From a virus: a stretch of 41,211 nt of DNA. The position numbers were made by a program, and so were the translations under genes. Each line of letters begins with the position of its first letter. Position 1 is the first letter of the stretch. The notes under the pieces are model-generated. The model was not told where the DNA came from. It did no database searches and saw nothing but the letters and a program-made list of their open reading frames with translations. Shown piece after piece: positions 1-7,774 of the stretch. The DNA lies in the IMG/VR virus record IMGVR_UViG_3300009684_001468, positions 1 through 41,211 of that record; one strand, written 5' to 3'.

Positions 1-1
1 A

Positions 2-1564
2 AGATATATTGCACAGCGTGCCGGTATCGGAATTAACTCAGGCCGCATACGAGGAATTAATTCACGCATACGAGGTGGTGAAGTTCAGCACACTGGTGTA
101 ATACCATTTCTTAAAAAGTTTGAGGCAACAGTCAAATGTTGTACACAGAATGGCGTAAGAGGTGGCAGTGCAACCGTACATTTCCCAATATGGCACCAAG
201 AAATATCAGATATATTAGTTCTTAAAAACAATAAAGGTTCAGAAGATAATAGAGTAAGAAAATTAGATTACTCAATTCAATTATCTAAATTATTTTATCA
301 AAGATTTATTAATGATGAACAAATAACATTATTTTCACCACATGATGTACCTGAATTATATGATACATGGGGTACAGATAAGTTTGATAAACTATATGAA
401 GAATATGAAAAGAAAACTTCTATTAAAAAGAAAAAGATATCAGCACAAGAATTAATACAAAGTTTATTAAAAGAACGTGCAGAAACAGGCCGTATCTATA
501 TTATGAATATAGACCATTGCAATACACATTCATCATTTAAAGATACAATTACAATGTCAAACCTTTGCCAAGAGATTACATTACCTACTAAACCATTACA
601 ACATATAGATGGTGATGGAGAGATTGCATTATGTATATTATCAGCAATCAATTTAGGTATATTAAGAGATTATGAAGAATTAGAACAGTTATGTGATTTA
701 TCAGTAAGATCGTTAGATGAAATTATAGATCACCAAGAATATCCAGTTAAAGCCGCAGAAGTATCAACTAAGGCCAGAAGAAGTTTAGGCATAGGGTATA
801 TTGGTCTAGCACACTATCTAGCAAAAAACAAATTAATGTACCATGAAAAAGGTGCGTGGAAATTAGTAGATGAATTAACAGAAGCATTCCAATACTATCT
901 TTTAAAAGCAAGCAATACACTTGCAAAAGAAAAAGGTAAGTGTGAATACTTTAATAGAACAAAATATTCTGATGGTATCTTACCAATTGATACCTACAAA
1001 AAAGAGGTGGATGAAATAGTAACCAGAAAACTATCATTTAATTGGGAGAAATTGAGGAAGGATATTGTTGAGCATGGCCTTCGACATAGCACACTCTCAG
1101 CTCAAATGCCATCAGAATCTTCAAGTGTTGTATCTAATGAAACAAATGGTATAGAACCACCTAGAGATTACTTGTCAGTTAAAAAGTCTAAGAAAGGTCC
1201 ATTAAAACAAGTAGTACCTAATTATAATCAATTAAAGAATTTTTATACCTTACTTTGGGATATGAAATCAAATGAAGGATATATAAATGTAGTAGCAGTG
1301 ATGCAGAAGTATTTTGATCAGGCAATTAGCGGCAACTGGTCATATAATCCTGAAAATTACGACACAGGACAGGTACCTTTATCAGTAATGATAAATGACC
1401 TATTAACCACGTATAAGTATGGTTGGAAGACTTCCTATTATCAAAATACTTATGATGGTAAGAAAGATGAAGATGAACCGGCACATCCAATAGGATTTAA
1501 GGATAACGTTCCAGAAACGGTACCTTCAATTGATGATGATGATTGCGAATCTTGTAAAATATAA
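2..1564 (+). CDS. nrdA: Ribonucleotide reductase class Ia, large (alpha) subunit, C-terminal part
   Basis: The frame is open from base 2, so the gene begins left of the window and about 520 C-terminal residues are present. It reduces ribonucleoside diphosphates to deoxy forms together with NrdB encoded 9 bp downstream. Visible signatures are GGVRGGSAT-type substrate-loop residues (here NGVRGGSAT), the catalytic S-N-L-C-Q-E-I triad (Asn, thiyl-radical Cys, Glu), the redox partner Cys in IALCILSAIN, the phosphate-binding MPSESSS and NGIEPPR, and the radical-transfer pair YY in SYYQNTYDG. The C-terminus ends CESCKI, a CxxC, whereas the E. coli tail is CESGACKI. An ATG at 503 lies inside the conserved domain and is not the start. 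Identity is certain from family motifs. The operon with nrdB fits phage dNTP supply during replication. Confidence 0.98.
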   Translation, partial: RYIAQRAGIGINSGRIRGINSRIRGGEVQHTGVIPFLKKFEATVKCCTQNGVRGGSATVHFPIWHQEISDILVLKNNKGSEDNRVRKLDYSIQLSKLFYQRFINDEQITLFSPHDVPELYDTWGTDKFDKLYEEYEKKTSIKKKKISAQELIQSLLKERAETGRIYIMNIDHCNTHSSFKDTITMSNLCQEITLPTKPLQHIDGDGEIALCILSAINLGILRDYEELEQLCDLSVRSLDEIIDHQEYPVKAAEVSTKARRSLGIGYIGLAHYLAKNKLMYHEKGAWKLVDELTEAFQYYLLKASNTLAKEKGKCEYFNRTKYSDGILPIDTYKKEVDEIVTRKLSFNWEKLRKDIVEHGLRHSTLSAQMPSESSSVVSNETNGIEPPRDYLSVKKSKKGPLKQVVPNYNQLKNFYTLLWDMKSNEGYINVVAVMQKYFDQAISGNWSYNPENYDTGQVPLSVMINDLLTTYKYGWKTSYYQNTYDGKKDEDEPAHPIGFKDNVPETVPSIDDDDCESCKI

Positions 1565-1573
1565 TGGAGAAAA

Positions 1574-2677
1574 ATGAGTAGATCAGTATTTAATAAAGCA
1601 AAAGGTTTAGATTTTACCAAAGCACAAATGTTTTTTGGTGACGATTTGGCCGTTCAAAGGTATGATACATTTAAGTATCCTATTTTTGATAAGTTAACAC
1701 AACAACAGTTAGGTTTCTTTTGGAGACCTGAGGAAATATCATTACAAAAAGATCGTAATGATTACCAAGAACTAAGACCAGAACAGAAAAATATTTTTAC
1801 ATCTAATTTAAAATATCAAACAATGTTAGATAGCGTACAAGGACGCGGACCTTGTTTGGCATTTTTACCGTTTTGTTCTTTACCAGAATTAGAAGGTTGT
1901 ATTGTAACATGGGATTTTATGGAGACAATACATAGTCGTTCATATACTTACATTGTAAAAAATTTATATGCAAATCCAGGTGAAATTTTTGATACGATTA
2001 TCGAAGATAAGAAAATTGAAGAACGTGCAGAATCAGTAACCAAGTGTTATGATGACTTAATAGAAATGGGTTACAAGTATCAATTGACACCAGATAAAGT
2101 TGACATGTATGAATTAAAGAAAAGATTGTGGAAGGCATTGATCACAGTAAACATATTAGAAGGATTAAGATTTTATGTATCGTTTGCTTGTAGTTTTGCT
2201 TTTGGTGAATTAAAACTATTAGAAGGTTCAGCAAAGATAATCTCATTGATTGCAAGAGATGAAAGTCAACATCTAGCAGTATCACAAAGAATTATTAATA
2301 ATTATAAAGAAGTTGAAAATGATAAAGTAATGTTAAAGATTATAAAAGATACAGATGCAGAAGTTTATAAAATGTATGATGACGCTGTTAAGTCAGAAAA
2401 ACAATGGGCAACTTATTTGTTCTCACAAGGTTCTATGATAGGTTTATCTGAAAAATTATTACATCAATTTGTAGAATACACAGCAAATCGTAGAATGAAA
2501 GCAATTGGTTTAGAACCTAGATATGATACTAAGATAAATCCATTACCGTGGGTTGATCACTGGTTAAATAGTAAATCAATGCAAAATGCACCACAAGAAA
2601 CAGAAATAGAAAGTTATGTTATTGGCGGTATTAAACAAGATGTAACAAAGGATCAATTTAAAAAGTTTAAATTATAA
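1574..2677 (+). CDS. nrdB: Ribonucleotide reductase class Ia, small (beta) subunit
   Basis: The 367-residue protein is full length for NrdB (E. coli 376). It carries the di-iron centre and tyrosyl radical that drive NrdA. Iron ligands can be placed by comparison with E. coli: Asp in TMLDSVQG (about 86), Glu and His in ETIHSRSY (117 and 120), Glu in ILEGLRFYVSF, and Glu/His in IARDESQHL. The radical Tyr is the last residue of ETIHSRSY (about 124), and the radical-relay Tyr near the C-terminus is in ESYVIGG. All are intact, so the enzyme should be active. It starts 9 bp after nrdA behind a GGAGAAAA ribosome-binding site. Confidence 0.98.
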   Translation: MSRSVFNKAKGLDFTKAQMFFGDDLAVQRYDTFKYPIFDKLTQQQLGFFWRPEEISLQKDRNDYQELRPEQKNIFTSNLKYQTMLDSVQGRGPCLAFLPFCSLPELEGCIVTWDFMETIHSRSYTYIVKNLYANPGEIFDTIIEDKKIEERAESVTKCYDDLIEMGYKYQLTPDKVDMYELKKRLWKALITVNILEGLRFYVSFACSFAFGELKLLEGSAKIISLIARDESQHLAVSQRIINNYKEVENDKVMLKIIKDTDAEVYKMYDDAVKSEKQWATYLFSQGSMIGLSEKLLHQFVEYTANRRMKAIGLEPRYDTKINPLPWVDHWLNSKSMQNAPQETEIESYVIGGIKQDVTKDQFKKFKL

Positions 2678-2687
2678 AAAAGGAAAT

Positions 2688-3461
2688 ATGGTTAAAAAAA
2701 TATTAATAATGGGATTACCTGGTTCAGGAAAAAGTTATCTAGCGGACAAATTAGTATCAAAAATTGACGCTGTTTGGCTAAATGCAGATAGAGTTAGAGA
2801 AGAAGCTAACGATTGGGATTTTTCAATTGAAGGAAGACAAAGACAAGCTAAACGTATGAAAGATTTGGCTCAATCAGCACTTAATCAAAATAAAAATGTT
2901 GTAGCTGATTTTGTATGTCCAACAGAAAAAACTAGAAAAGATTTTGATGCCGATTATACAGTATGGGTGGATACAATAAAAGAAGGTCGTTTTGAAGATA
3001 CTAATAAAGTATTTGAAAAACCTAATGAATATGATTTTAGAGTTCCTACTCAAAATGCTGAATTATGGTCTATAAGAATAGCTGATGAAATAATTCCTTA
3101 CACATGGGATAATCGTAAACCAACAGCACAAATGTTAGGCAGATGGCAACCATGGCATGAAGGACACCAAACATTATTTGAAGAAATAATTAAAAAAACA
3201 GGACAAGTTAATATACAAGTTAGAGATGTACAAGGTGTTGGTGATAATCCTTTTGATTTTGAAACTGTCAAAAGTAATATAGAACAAGCTTTAATTACTT
3301 ATAAAAATAGAATTAAAATAACATTAGTTCCTAATATAACAAATATATGTTATGGTAGAGGTGTAGGATATAAAATAGAAGAAATAATTTTATCAGAAAA
3401 TATACAAAAAATATCTGCTACCGAAATAAGAAAAAAAATGAGAGAAGAAGGTAAACTTTAA
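2688..3461 (+). CDS. Bifunctional P-loop kinase / HxGH nucleotidyltransferase fusion
   Basis: The 257-residue protein has two domains. Residues 1-120 are a P-loop kinase resembling APS kinase or zeta-type small-molecule kinases, with Walker A GLPGSGKS at about 9-16 and NADRVREEA following. Residues about 145-257 form a cytidylyltransferase-like Rossmann nucleotidyltransferase, with GRWQPWHEGH (the HxGH signature) and ISATEIRKKM (the ISxTxIR signature). The HxGH family includes NMN, pantetheine-phosphate and glycerol-3-phosphate nucleotidyltransferases; the substrate cannot be read from the sequence. The gene follows nrdB by 10 bp with an AAGGAAAT ribosome-binding site, so a role in nucleotide or cofactor metabolism is likely. 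NAD salvage (NadR-like, which also pairs these two activities but in the opposite domain order) and sulfate activation are alternatives. Confidence 0.75.
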   Translation: MVKKILIMGLPGSGKSYLADKLVSKIDAVWLNADRVREEANDWDFSIEGRQRQAKRMKDLAQSALNQNKNVVADFVCPTEKTRKDFDADYTVWVDTIKEGRFEDTNKVFEKPNEYDFRVPTQNAELWSIRIADEIIPYTWDNRKPTAQMLGRWQPWHEGHQTLFEEIIKKTGQVNIQVRDVQGVGDNPFDFETVKSNIEQALITYKNRIKITLVPNITNICYGRGVGYKIEEIILSENIQKISATEIRKKMREEGKL

Positions 3462-3619
3462 TGATCACTAAGCTTACAAAAAATTGTCCTCATTGTGAAA
3501 CTAAATATATAGTAGCGTGGGATAATGATAAGTACGAAATGAATCCAATAACATGTCCGTTTTGTAGCCACGAAATAGATGAGGACGTAAGTGAAAAAGA
3601 TAACGATAGTTGGGATTGA
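3461..3619 (+). CDS. Small zinc-ribbon protein (52 aa)
   Basis: The ATG overlaps the preceding stop (TAATG), indicating translational coupling. The protein has two CxxC knuckles, CPHC near residue 9 and CPFC near residue 32, spaced as in a four-Cys zinc ribbon, followed by an acidic tail. The 3' end overlaps the GTG start of the next gene by 29 bp. A zinc-binding fold is well supported; the function (nucleic-acid or protein contact) is unknown. Confidence 0.7.
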   Translation: MITKLTKNCPHCETKYIVAWDNDKYEMNPITCPFCSHEIDEDVSEKDNDSWD

Positions 3620-4136
3620 TTTTAGTTTAAATTCTCCCGCCATATGTGTTAGTGATGGTAGTTTTAAGTTTGAAGATTGTTATTTTTACTATTTAACCAG
3701 TAAGAAAAAACATATTGGTAATATGATGAAGAACATACTAGGTACCGAACATACAGAGTACACTAATCCTATAGAACGATTTGCCAATCTATCCACTTGG
3801 GCATTATCTATCATAAACAAATTAGAGAATCCACAAATTTTTATAGAAGGTTATTCATTTGGAAGTAAAGGTCAAGCAGTATTTCAAATAGCAGAGAACG
3901 GTGGTATATTAAAATATAGATTGAAACAATATGATTATAAGATATTAGTACCAAGTGTTATTAAGAAATTTGCTACAGGCAAAGGTAACGCAGATAAACA
4001 AAAGATGTATGAACAGTTTACTACCGATACTGATACAAACATGATGAAAATATTTGATATACCTACATTAAACAATCCAGTAACAGATATAATAGATGCT
4101 TATTATATTGCAAAGGCTGGCCATAGTAAATTATGA
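3591..4136 (+). CDS. RuvC-like Holliday-junction resolvase / RNase H-fold nuclease
   Basis: The 181-residue protein uses a GTG start within the zinc-ribbon gene. The RNase H-like fold is suggested by the first strand VGIDFSLNSP (acidic residue about D10), IFIEGYSFGSKGQ (second acidic position, Glu), and the C-terminal DIIDAYYIA helix supplying the last acidic residue. The basic segment ATGKGNADKQ between them is typical of the phage and poxvirus RuvC group. The likely role is resolving branched replication and recombination DNA before packaging. T4 itself uses an unrelated enzyme (endonuclease VII), so this would be a functional replacement. Confidence 0.75.
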   Translation: MKKITIVGIDFSLNSPAICVSDGSFKFEDCYFYYLTSKKKHIGNMMKNILGTEHTEYTNPIERFANLSTWALSIINKLENPQIFIEGYSFGSKGQAVFQIAENGGILKYRLKQYDYKILVPSVIKKFATGKGNADKQKMYEQFTTDTDTNMMKIFDIPTLNNPVTDIIDAYYIAKAGHSKL

Positions 4137-4807
4137 TAAATGTTTGTTGTGTATTCTACGGTAACAAATACACTAGTGATTACGTTCAAAACTTATATAA
4201 TATGGTAAAAAAGCACTTGACTGTACCTCATAAGTTTTATTGTTTTACGGATCATACTAATATGTTTGATCATGTTTATGGAGATATCATTTATAAAGAC
4301 TTACCATTAAAAGGTTATAAGGGTTGGTGGAATAAACTACAACTATTTAATACTGATATTGAACTTCAAGGTGTAAACCTATACTTTGATATAGATATAG
4401 TTATTACTAAAAACATTGATTGTTTTGCTACTTATGGAGACGACAAATCTTTTTGTATAATTAGTGATTTTGAACCAAAATTTAAAGAATACAATTCAAG
4501 TATAATGAAATGGAATAATGATACGGCCTCTATTATATGGAAAAAATATATAGAATGGCAAGATCATTATAATAATTTTCATAACGATCAACAAGTTATT
4601 ACAGATATAATACATGATAAAGATATATTAAAAATATATCCAGACGAATGGTCATTTTCATACAAATGGTATAGTAGAGAAAAACCTAGATTTGATATTT
4701 CAGAACAAACTTATGAGGAAGATAAGAACGCAAAGATTGCCGTCTTTCATGGCAAACCAGACCCACACGAATCAAAACAAGAATGGGTTAAAAAACATTG
4801 GAGATAA
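4133..4807 (+). CDS. Putative glycosyltransferase
   Basis: The 224-residue protein overlaps the previous stop by 4 bp (ATGATAA). It begins with a GT-A-like strand (INVCCVFYGN), has a candidate DxD metal/nucleotide-sugar motif in LYFDIDIVIT, and a conserved-looking C-terminal FHGKPDPHE. This layout resembles small GT8/GT32-type glycosyltransferases seen in marine myoviruses. The acceptor (virion protein, DNA or host glycan) is unknown. It is the last gene before an intergenic promoter region. Confidence 0.6.
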   Translation: MINVCCVFYGNKYTSDYVQNLYNMVKKHLTVPHKFYCFTDHTNMFDHVYGDIIYKDLPLKGYKGWWNKLQLFNTDIELQGVNLYFDIDIVITKNIDCFATYGDDKSFCIISDFEPKFKEYNSSIMKWNNDTASIIWKKYIEWQDHYNNFHNDQQVITDIIHDKDILKIYPDEWSFSYKWYSREKPRFDISEQTYEEDKNAKIAVFHGKPDPHESKQEWVKKHWR

Positions 4808-4854
4808 TTCGTTCATTACCTTCATTAGAACAAAACGTGAACAATTATAATAAT

Positions 4855-4933
4855 AAGTCATTGATTATAAACACCTATTTCTTTTAAAAAACGTAAAATA
4901 ACGCTTGTATTGTGTATTTTAGTATGTTATTAT
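4855..4933 (+). promoter_or_regulatory. Early-type promoter module, copy A
   Basis: The module reads AAGTCATTGATT, 8 nt, CTATTTCTTT, 17 nt, CGCTTGTATT, then an extended -10 TGT-TATTAT at 4928-4933. The -35 TTGTAT lies 17 nt from the -10. The same layout recurs at 11833, in part at 6622, and on the minus strand at 40913. It stands about 25 bp before the AAAGGAC ribosome-binding site of the gene at 4965. No -35/-10 of this type is seen in the rest of 4808-4964. Confidence 0.8.
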
Positions 4934-4964
4934 ATACGTATAAATTGAAACAAAGGACTATAAT

Positions 4965-5156
4965 ATGAAAACTAAAGATTACGCAGTAGAAGTTGCAGAA
5001 ACAAAAGCAGACGCTATTAAAGAGTTATTACTTAATAATGAAATATCTCAAGCTGAGGCAGCAGATATGTTAAGTAAAATTCAAAACATAGAATTAATTA
5101 CAAATATGGATTATGATGATATTGCCTATGAGTGGATAATGGAAAGTAGAGGTTAA
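4965..5156 (+). CDS. Small helical protein (63 aa), first gene of an early-type operon
   Basis: Unrecognised. It is acidic and predicted mainly helical (AETKADAIKELLLNNEISQA), ending WIMESRG, with no membrane segment. The ribosome-binding site AAAGGAC lies 8 bp upstream. As the first gene after promoter module A in a cluster of eight tiny genes, it is probably an early host-takeover protein, but that is inferred from position only. Confidence 0.65.
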   Translation: MKTKDYAVEVAETKADAIKELLLNNEISQAEAADMLSKIQNIELITNMDYDDIAYEWIMESRG

Positions 5157-5158
5157 TT

Positions 5159-5464
5159 ATGATATACTATAATAAAAATGATTTAGGTAAAAGTGTTTAC
5201 AGAGTTGTACAAGATTATGTTGTACAAGTTGCTTATTATGTTAAAGCTAAAAGTGCTGACGAAGCTAGAGATATTGCTTTAGATTTTGGTGGTATTAATA
5301 GTGATAATGTAAGAGACATGATTAAACAAGATTCAGATCAATTAGAATTAGATTGGTATGATACTGGTTTTGATGATCAAACCGAAGAACATCTTGGTAT
5401 AATTATCAATGATGAAAACGATCAAGATGAAGTTATGCTTGACAAATATGCAGAAGCAGTGTAG
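5159..5464 (+). CDS. Hypothetical acidic protein (101 aa)
   Basis: Unrecognised. It starts 2 bp after the previous stop. The centre (YYVKAKSADEARDIALDFGG) resembles short phage domains in which a beta strand is followed by a KAxxxxEAxxxA helix; the same pattern occurs in the 64-residue protein at 5685 (FTVKAKNYAEAEKKA), so the two may be distant relatives. The C-terminal half is strongly acidic. Confidence 0.65.
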   Translation: MIYYNKNDLGKSVYRVVQDYVVQVAYYVKAKSADEARDIALDFGGINSDNVRDMIKQDSDQLELDWYDTGFDDQTEEHLGIIINDENDQDEVMLDKYAEAV

Positions 5465-5493
5465 TATAATATTAACAACAAGGAGACTATATA

Positions 5494-5685
5494 ATGACAA
5501 ACATTGAATTAATACAAATAGATATAATCAATCAAATAATTGCTAGTATTGACCATGGTGATTTAGAATCAGCAAGAGATACAGCTATTAGATTCAGAGA
5601 TACATTACAAGAAGATGTGGATAAAGCAGAATCGGATATTGATATACAATTACAATTAGAAAACGAAAGTAAATTTGGTAAATAA
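5494..5685 (+). CDS. Small coiled-coil-like protein (63 aa)
   Basis: Unrecognised. A strong AAGGAGA ribosome-binding site precedes the ATG. The sequence is almost entirely helical with hydrophobic spacing (IDIINQIIASI, then ARDTAIRFRDTLQEDVDKAES). A TATAAT lies upstream at 5466, but its distance from the nearest TTGACA is 20 nt, so a separate promoter is doubtful. Confidence 0.65.
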   Translation: MTNIELIQIDIINQIIASIDHGDLESARDTAIRFRDTLQEDVDKAESDIDIQLQLENESKFGK

Positions 5686-5879
5686 TGAAACAACATTGGT
5701 TTAGAATTACATTTGAATCAAAAATAGTAGATGATAATGGCACTACAGAATTTACTGTTAAAGCTAAAAATTATGCAGAGGCCGAAAAGAAAGCATTATC
5801 ACGATTTAATAAAAAAGAAACTTTAAATTGTATAATAGTTATTGAGAAGTTAAATAAGGAGAACAAACATGTGCGATAG
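5685..5879 (+). CDS. Hypothetical basic protein (64 aa)
   Basis: Unrecognised. The ATG overlaps the previous stop (TAATG). The pattern is a beta strand, then FTVKAKNYAEAEKKALSRF, then another strand (NCIIVIEKL), a small alpha/beta domain shared in outline with the protein at 5159. Its last bases overlap the next gene by 11 bp. Confidence 0.65.
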   Translation: MKQHWFRITFESKIVDDNGTTEFTVKAKNYAEAEKKALSRFNKKETLNCIIVIEKLNKENKHVR

Positions 5880-6060
5880 AACTATAAAAATTAGAAAAGG
5901 ATCATTATTAGATGTTAATTCTAATACAAATTCAATAGAGTTTACAGTAAAAGGTATTAATACAAAAGCTTTTGGTAGACATATTGATAATTTACCACCT
6001 GATGTTAAAAATCAAAGGGAATGGGTTAAAAAAGAAGCAGAAACAAATGTTAACGAATAA
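5869..6060 (+). CDS. Hypothetical protein (63 aa)
   Basis: Unrecognised. It has an AAGGAGAAC ribosome-binding site and starts MCDRTIKIRKG. There is no signal peptide or membrane segment. It overlaps the previous gene by 11 bp and the next by 14 bp, so the three are probably coupled. Confidence 0.6.
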   Translation: MCDRTIKIRKGSLLDVNSNTNSIEFTVKGINTKAFGRHIDNLPPDVKNQREWVKKEAETNVNE

Positions 6061-6346
6061 ACAAAGATTAGAACTAGCCATGACACAATACCGTAAATGG
6101 TTAAAGTCATTAGGTTTAAAGTTAAATAAAAAAGGTAGAGTAATCAGTAATCATAAAGGCTTTGATATACCAGATTACAAAACAAAAGAATCTATACCTA
6201 CAAGTGATAGAGTTGTTGGTGATACATTTAAAAGAACTTATGCAACAAAGTTACCTGCTGGTAAAACGATAGGCATCGCTTACAATAAAGGGGCATATCA
6301 AGTTATAGATAGTACAGATTTTAAAACAATGGGAAGAAAGATATAA
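6047..6346 (+). CDS. Hypothetical basic protein (99 aa)
   Basis: The frame is open further upstream to 5972, but the ATG at 6047 is chosen because it overlaps the end of the preceding gene in the usual style of this cluster and the upstream residues look non-coding. The protein is Lys-rich, with RKWLKSLGLKLNKKGR and GKTIGIAYNKGAYQVI. Unrecognised; nucleic-acid binding is possible from its charge. Confidence 0.6.
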   Translation: MLTNKQRLELAMTQYRKWLKSLGLKLNKKGRVISNHKGFDIPDYKTKESIPTSDRVVGDTFKRTYATKLPAGKTIGIAYNKGAYQVIDSTDFKTMGRKI

Positions 6347-6507
6347 TGACAAATAAAGACTTATTTAAAAACGTAGATAAGAAAAAAAGAAGCAAAGAAA
6401 TTGATGGATACTATTTTGATGGTAAAAAATCATATACTTTATATAAAAATGAAGATGGTGAAATATCATACAAAATAAACAAACAAAAGAAAGGAAAAAA
6501 GAAATGA
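6346..6507 (+). CDS. Small lysine-rich protein (53 aa)
   Basis: TAATG overlap with the previous gene. The sequence is very basic, with a short beta-like centre (GYYFDGKKSYTLYKNEDG) and a poly-Lys C-terminus. The stop overlaps the next start (ATGA). Function unknown. Confidence 0.6.
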   Translation: MTNKDLFKNVDKKKRSKEIDGYYFDGKKSYTLYKNEDGEISYKINKQKKGKKK

Positions 6508-6608
6508 TCTGGTTTATGTTTATACTAGGATTAATAGTTGGAGTGTGGTTAGGATGGAAATACGAACACGTGGTAAATGATTTTATTGAGTCTTGGAAAA
6601 GCTATTAA
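6504..6608 (+). CDS. Single-pass membrane micro-protein (34 aa)
   Basis: It begins at the ATGA overlap. One hydrophobic segment (WFMFILGLIVGVWLGW) is followed by a short soluble tail, so an inner-membrane peptide is likely. Its AAAGGAAAAAAG ribosome-binding site lies in the previous gene. It is the last gene of this operon. Confidence 0.55.
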   Translation: MIWFMFILGLIVGVWLGWKYEHVVNDFIESWKSY

Positions 6609-6621
6609 TATCAATAACTTG

Positions 6622-6695
6622 AAGTCATTGTTTTTAAATACTTATTTCTTTGATTTTAGGCTTGCAATTGACACAAAAAAGTATTACCTTATACA
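6622..6695 (+). promoter_or_regulatory. Early-type promoter module, copy B (diverged)
   Basis: AAGTCATTGTTT, 8 nt, TTATTTCTTT match copies A and C exactly in spacing, but the core is 10 nt closer: GGCTTG at about 6659 and TTGACA at 6668-6673, then 16 nt to TATACA at 6690-6695. It precedes the gene at 6726. The rest of 6609-6725 holds no other signal that I can see. Confidence 0.65.
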
Positions 6696-6725
6696 GTAAG
6701 ACTAACTTAATTAAAAATATATATT

Positions 6726-7055
6726 ATGATAACTTATGATAAAGACACTCTTTTTAAAGAGTTCAGAGACGCCAAAGAAAAAGATGTTGCTCTTTCAACA
6801 AAGAAAAAAATAGAAGATAAAGAAGTTGATATCTATACAAATAGAATACAATTTTTCAAAGATCATATTAAAAATAAATCTGTAAACCCTAGAACTTACG
6901 ACAATTTAGATATTAATTTTGAAGAATTGTTAAAAGCTTATGAAAGTGAAAATCCTCGTGATTACTTTTATTATTCTGTATTTGGTAAATCATATCAACA
7001 GAAAATGTGGGAAGAAGAAGCTGAATTAGAAGATGAGAAACTTGCGAATATTTAG
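6726..7055 (+). CDS. Hypothetical charged protein (109 aa)
   Basis: Unrecognised soluble protein, Lys/Glu-rich and helical, with an aromatic patch NPRDYFYYSVFGKSY and an acidic C-terminal helix. No clear Shine-Dalgarno sequence is seen. It overlaps the next gene by 23 bp. It is the first gene after promoter copy B. Confidence 0.65.
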   Translation: MITYDKDTLFKEFRDAKEKDVALSTKKKIEDKEVDIYTNRIQFFKDHIKNKSVNPRTYDNLDINFEELLKAYESENPRDYFYYSVFGKSYQQKMWEEEAELEDEKLANI

Positions 7056-7527
7056 TTTAATTTTACTTTTGTTTGTTGTTAATCAGTGTGCTAATAATCG
7101 TAGTTACACTGGCGCCACTCTTGGTGCAGTAACTACGACAGCCGCTTGTTTACAATTTACAGATAATCCTATTGTTGCTGCTACGTGTGCTGTTGGCGGG
7201 GCTTTAGTCGGTGCTGATATAATGTATAAATCAGATTATGATGTTCATAACGCTGTATTTGTAGATCACCTAAACAAAGGTACTTCTTCATCTTACACAA
7301 ATTGGCATAATGAAGCTACCAATAATTCAGGTAGTGTAAAGACATATTCAACATATATGGAAGGCCCGATTAAGTGTAAAGATTATGAATCAACTGTAGA
7401 TATTACGAATCAATGGCCATTAATTGGTATTGGTGGTATTAATAGAAAAGTAGAGTTTGGAACTGCTTGTCAACAACCAGATGGAAGGTGGGTAGAAAAA
7501 GATGTCCTTAGACAAAGAACAAATTAA
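7033..7527 (+). CDS. Secreted glycine-zipper protein, 17-kDa surface-antigen-like
   Basis: The 164-residue protein has an N-terminal hydrophobic signal (LRIFSLILLLFVVNQC). A lipoprotein Cys is possible, but the residue before it is Gln, an imperfect lipobox. A Gly/Ala-rich segment (CAVGGALVGADIM) resembles the glycine zipper of rickettsial 17-kDa antigens. The C-terminal half has paired cysteines and a WPLIGIGGINRKVEFGTACQ segment. An envelope location in the infected cell is likely; the role is unknown. Confidence 0.6.
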   Translation: MRNLRIFSLILLLFVVNQCANNRSYTGATLGAVTTTAACLQFTDNPIVAATCAVGGALVGADIMYKSDYDVHNAVFVDHLNKGTSSSYTNWHNEATNNSGSVKTYSTYMEGPIKCKDYESTVDITNQWPLIGIGGINRKVEFGTACQQPDGRWVEKDVLRQRTN

Positions 7528-7675
7528 TATATTAAAACAAAGAGAAAAAGAAATAGTTGAAGAAATAAATTTTTTTGATCACAATTTTCATGCTAGAAAA
7601 GCTTTAGAAGAAGAATTGTATGAAATAGTAGATACATTAAAAAAATTAGAGGTGCAAATTGAACAACAAGGGTAA
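7502..7675 (+). CDS. Small coiled-coil protein (57 aa)
   Basis: The ATG lies 26 bp inside the previous gene. The protein is charged and helical with heptad-like spacing (EQINILKQREKEIVEEI and LEEELYEIVDTLKKLE), so a coiled coil is likely. Unrecognised. Confidence 0.6.
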   Translation: MSLDKEQINILKQREKEIVEEINFFDHNFHARKALEEELYEIVDTLKKLEVQIEQQG

Positions 7676-7772
7676 ACAACCAATAAGATTAGTATCAGAA
7701 AAGTCTATCATTAGATTCTGTATAGTTGTATTGGTAATATTATTATGTGGTATACTACAATTCAGAAGTTAA
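7659..7772 (+). CDS. Single-pass membrane micro-protein (37 aa), TTG start
   Basis: The frame has no ATG; TTG at 7659 lies 5 bp after AGAGGTG and gives a peptide with a basic N-terminus and one membrane segment (CIVVLVILLCGIL). It overlaps the previous gene by 17 bp and ends 2 bp before the next start. It could be regulatory for, or a partner of, the membrane protein that follows. Confidence 0.5.
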   Translation: MNNKGKQPIRLVSEKSIIRFCIVVLVILLCGILQFRS

Positions 7773-7774
7773 CA

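Noticed and set aside
7208-7217. TATAAATC resembling a late promoter
   Set aside because: Inside a coding region, last base mismatched, no gene start at the right distance.
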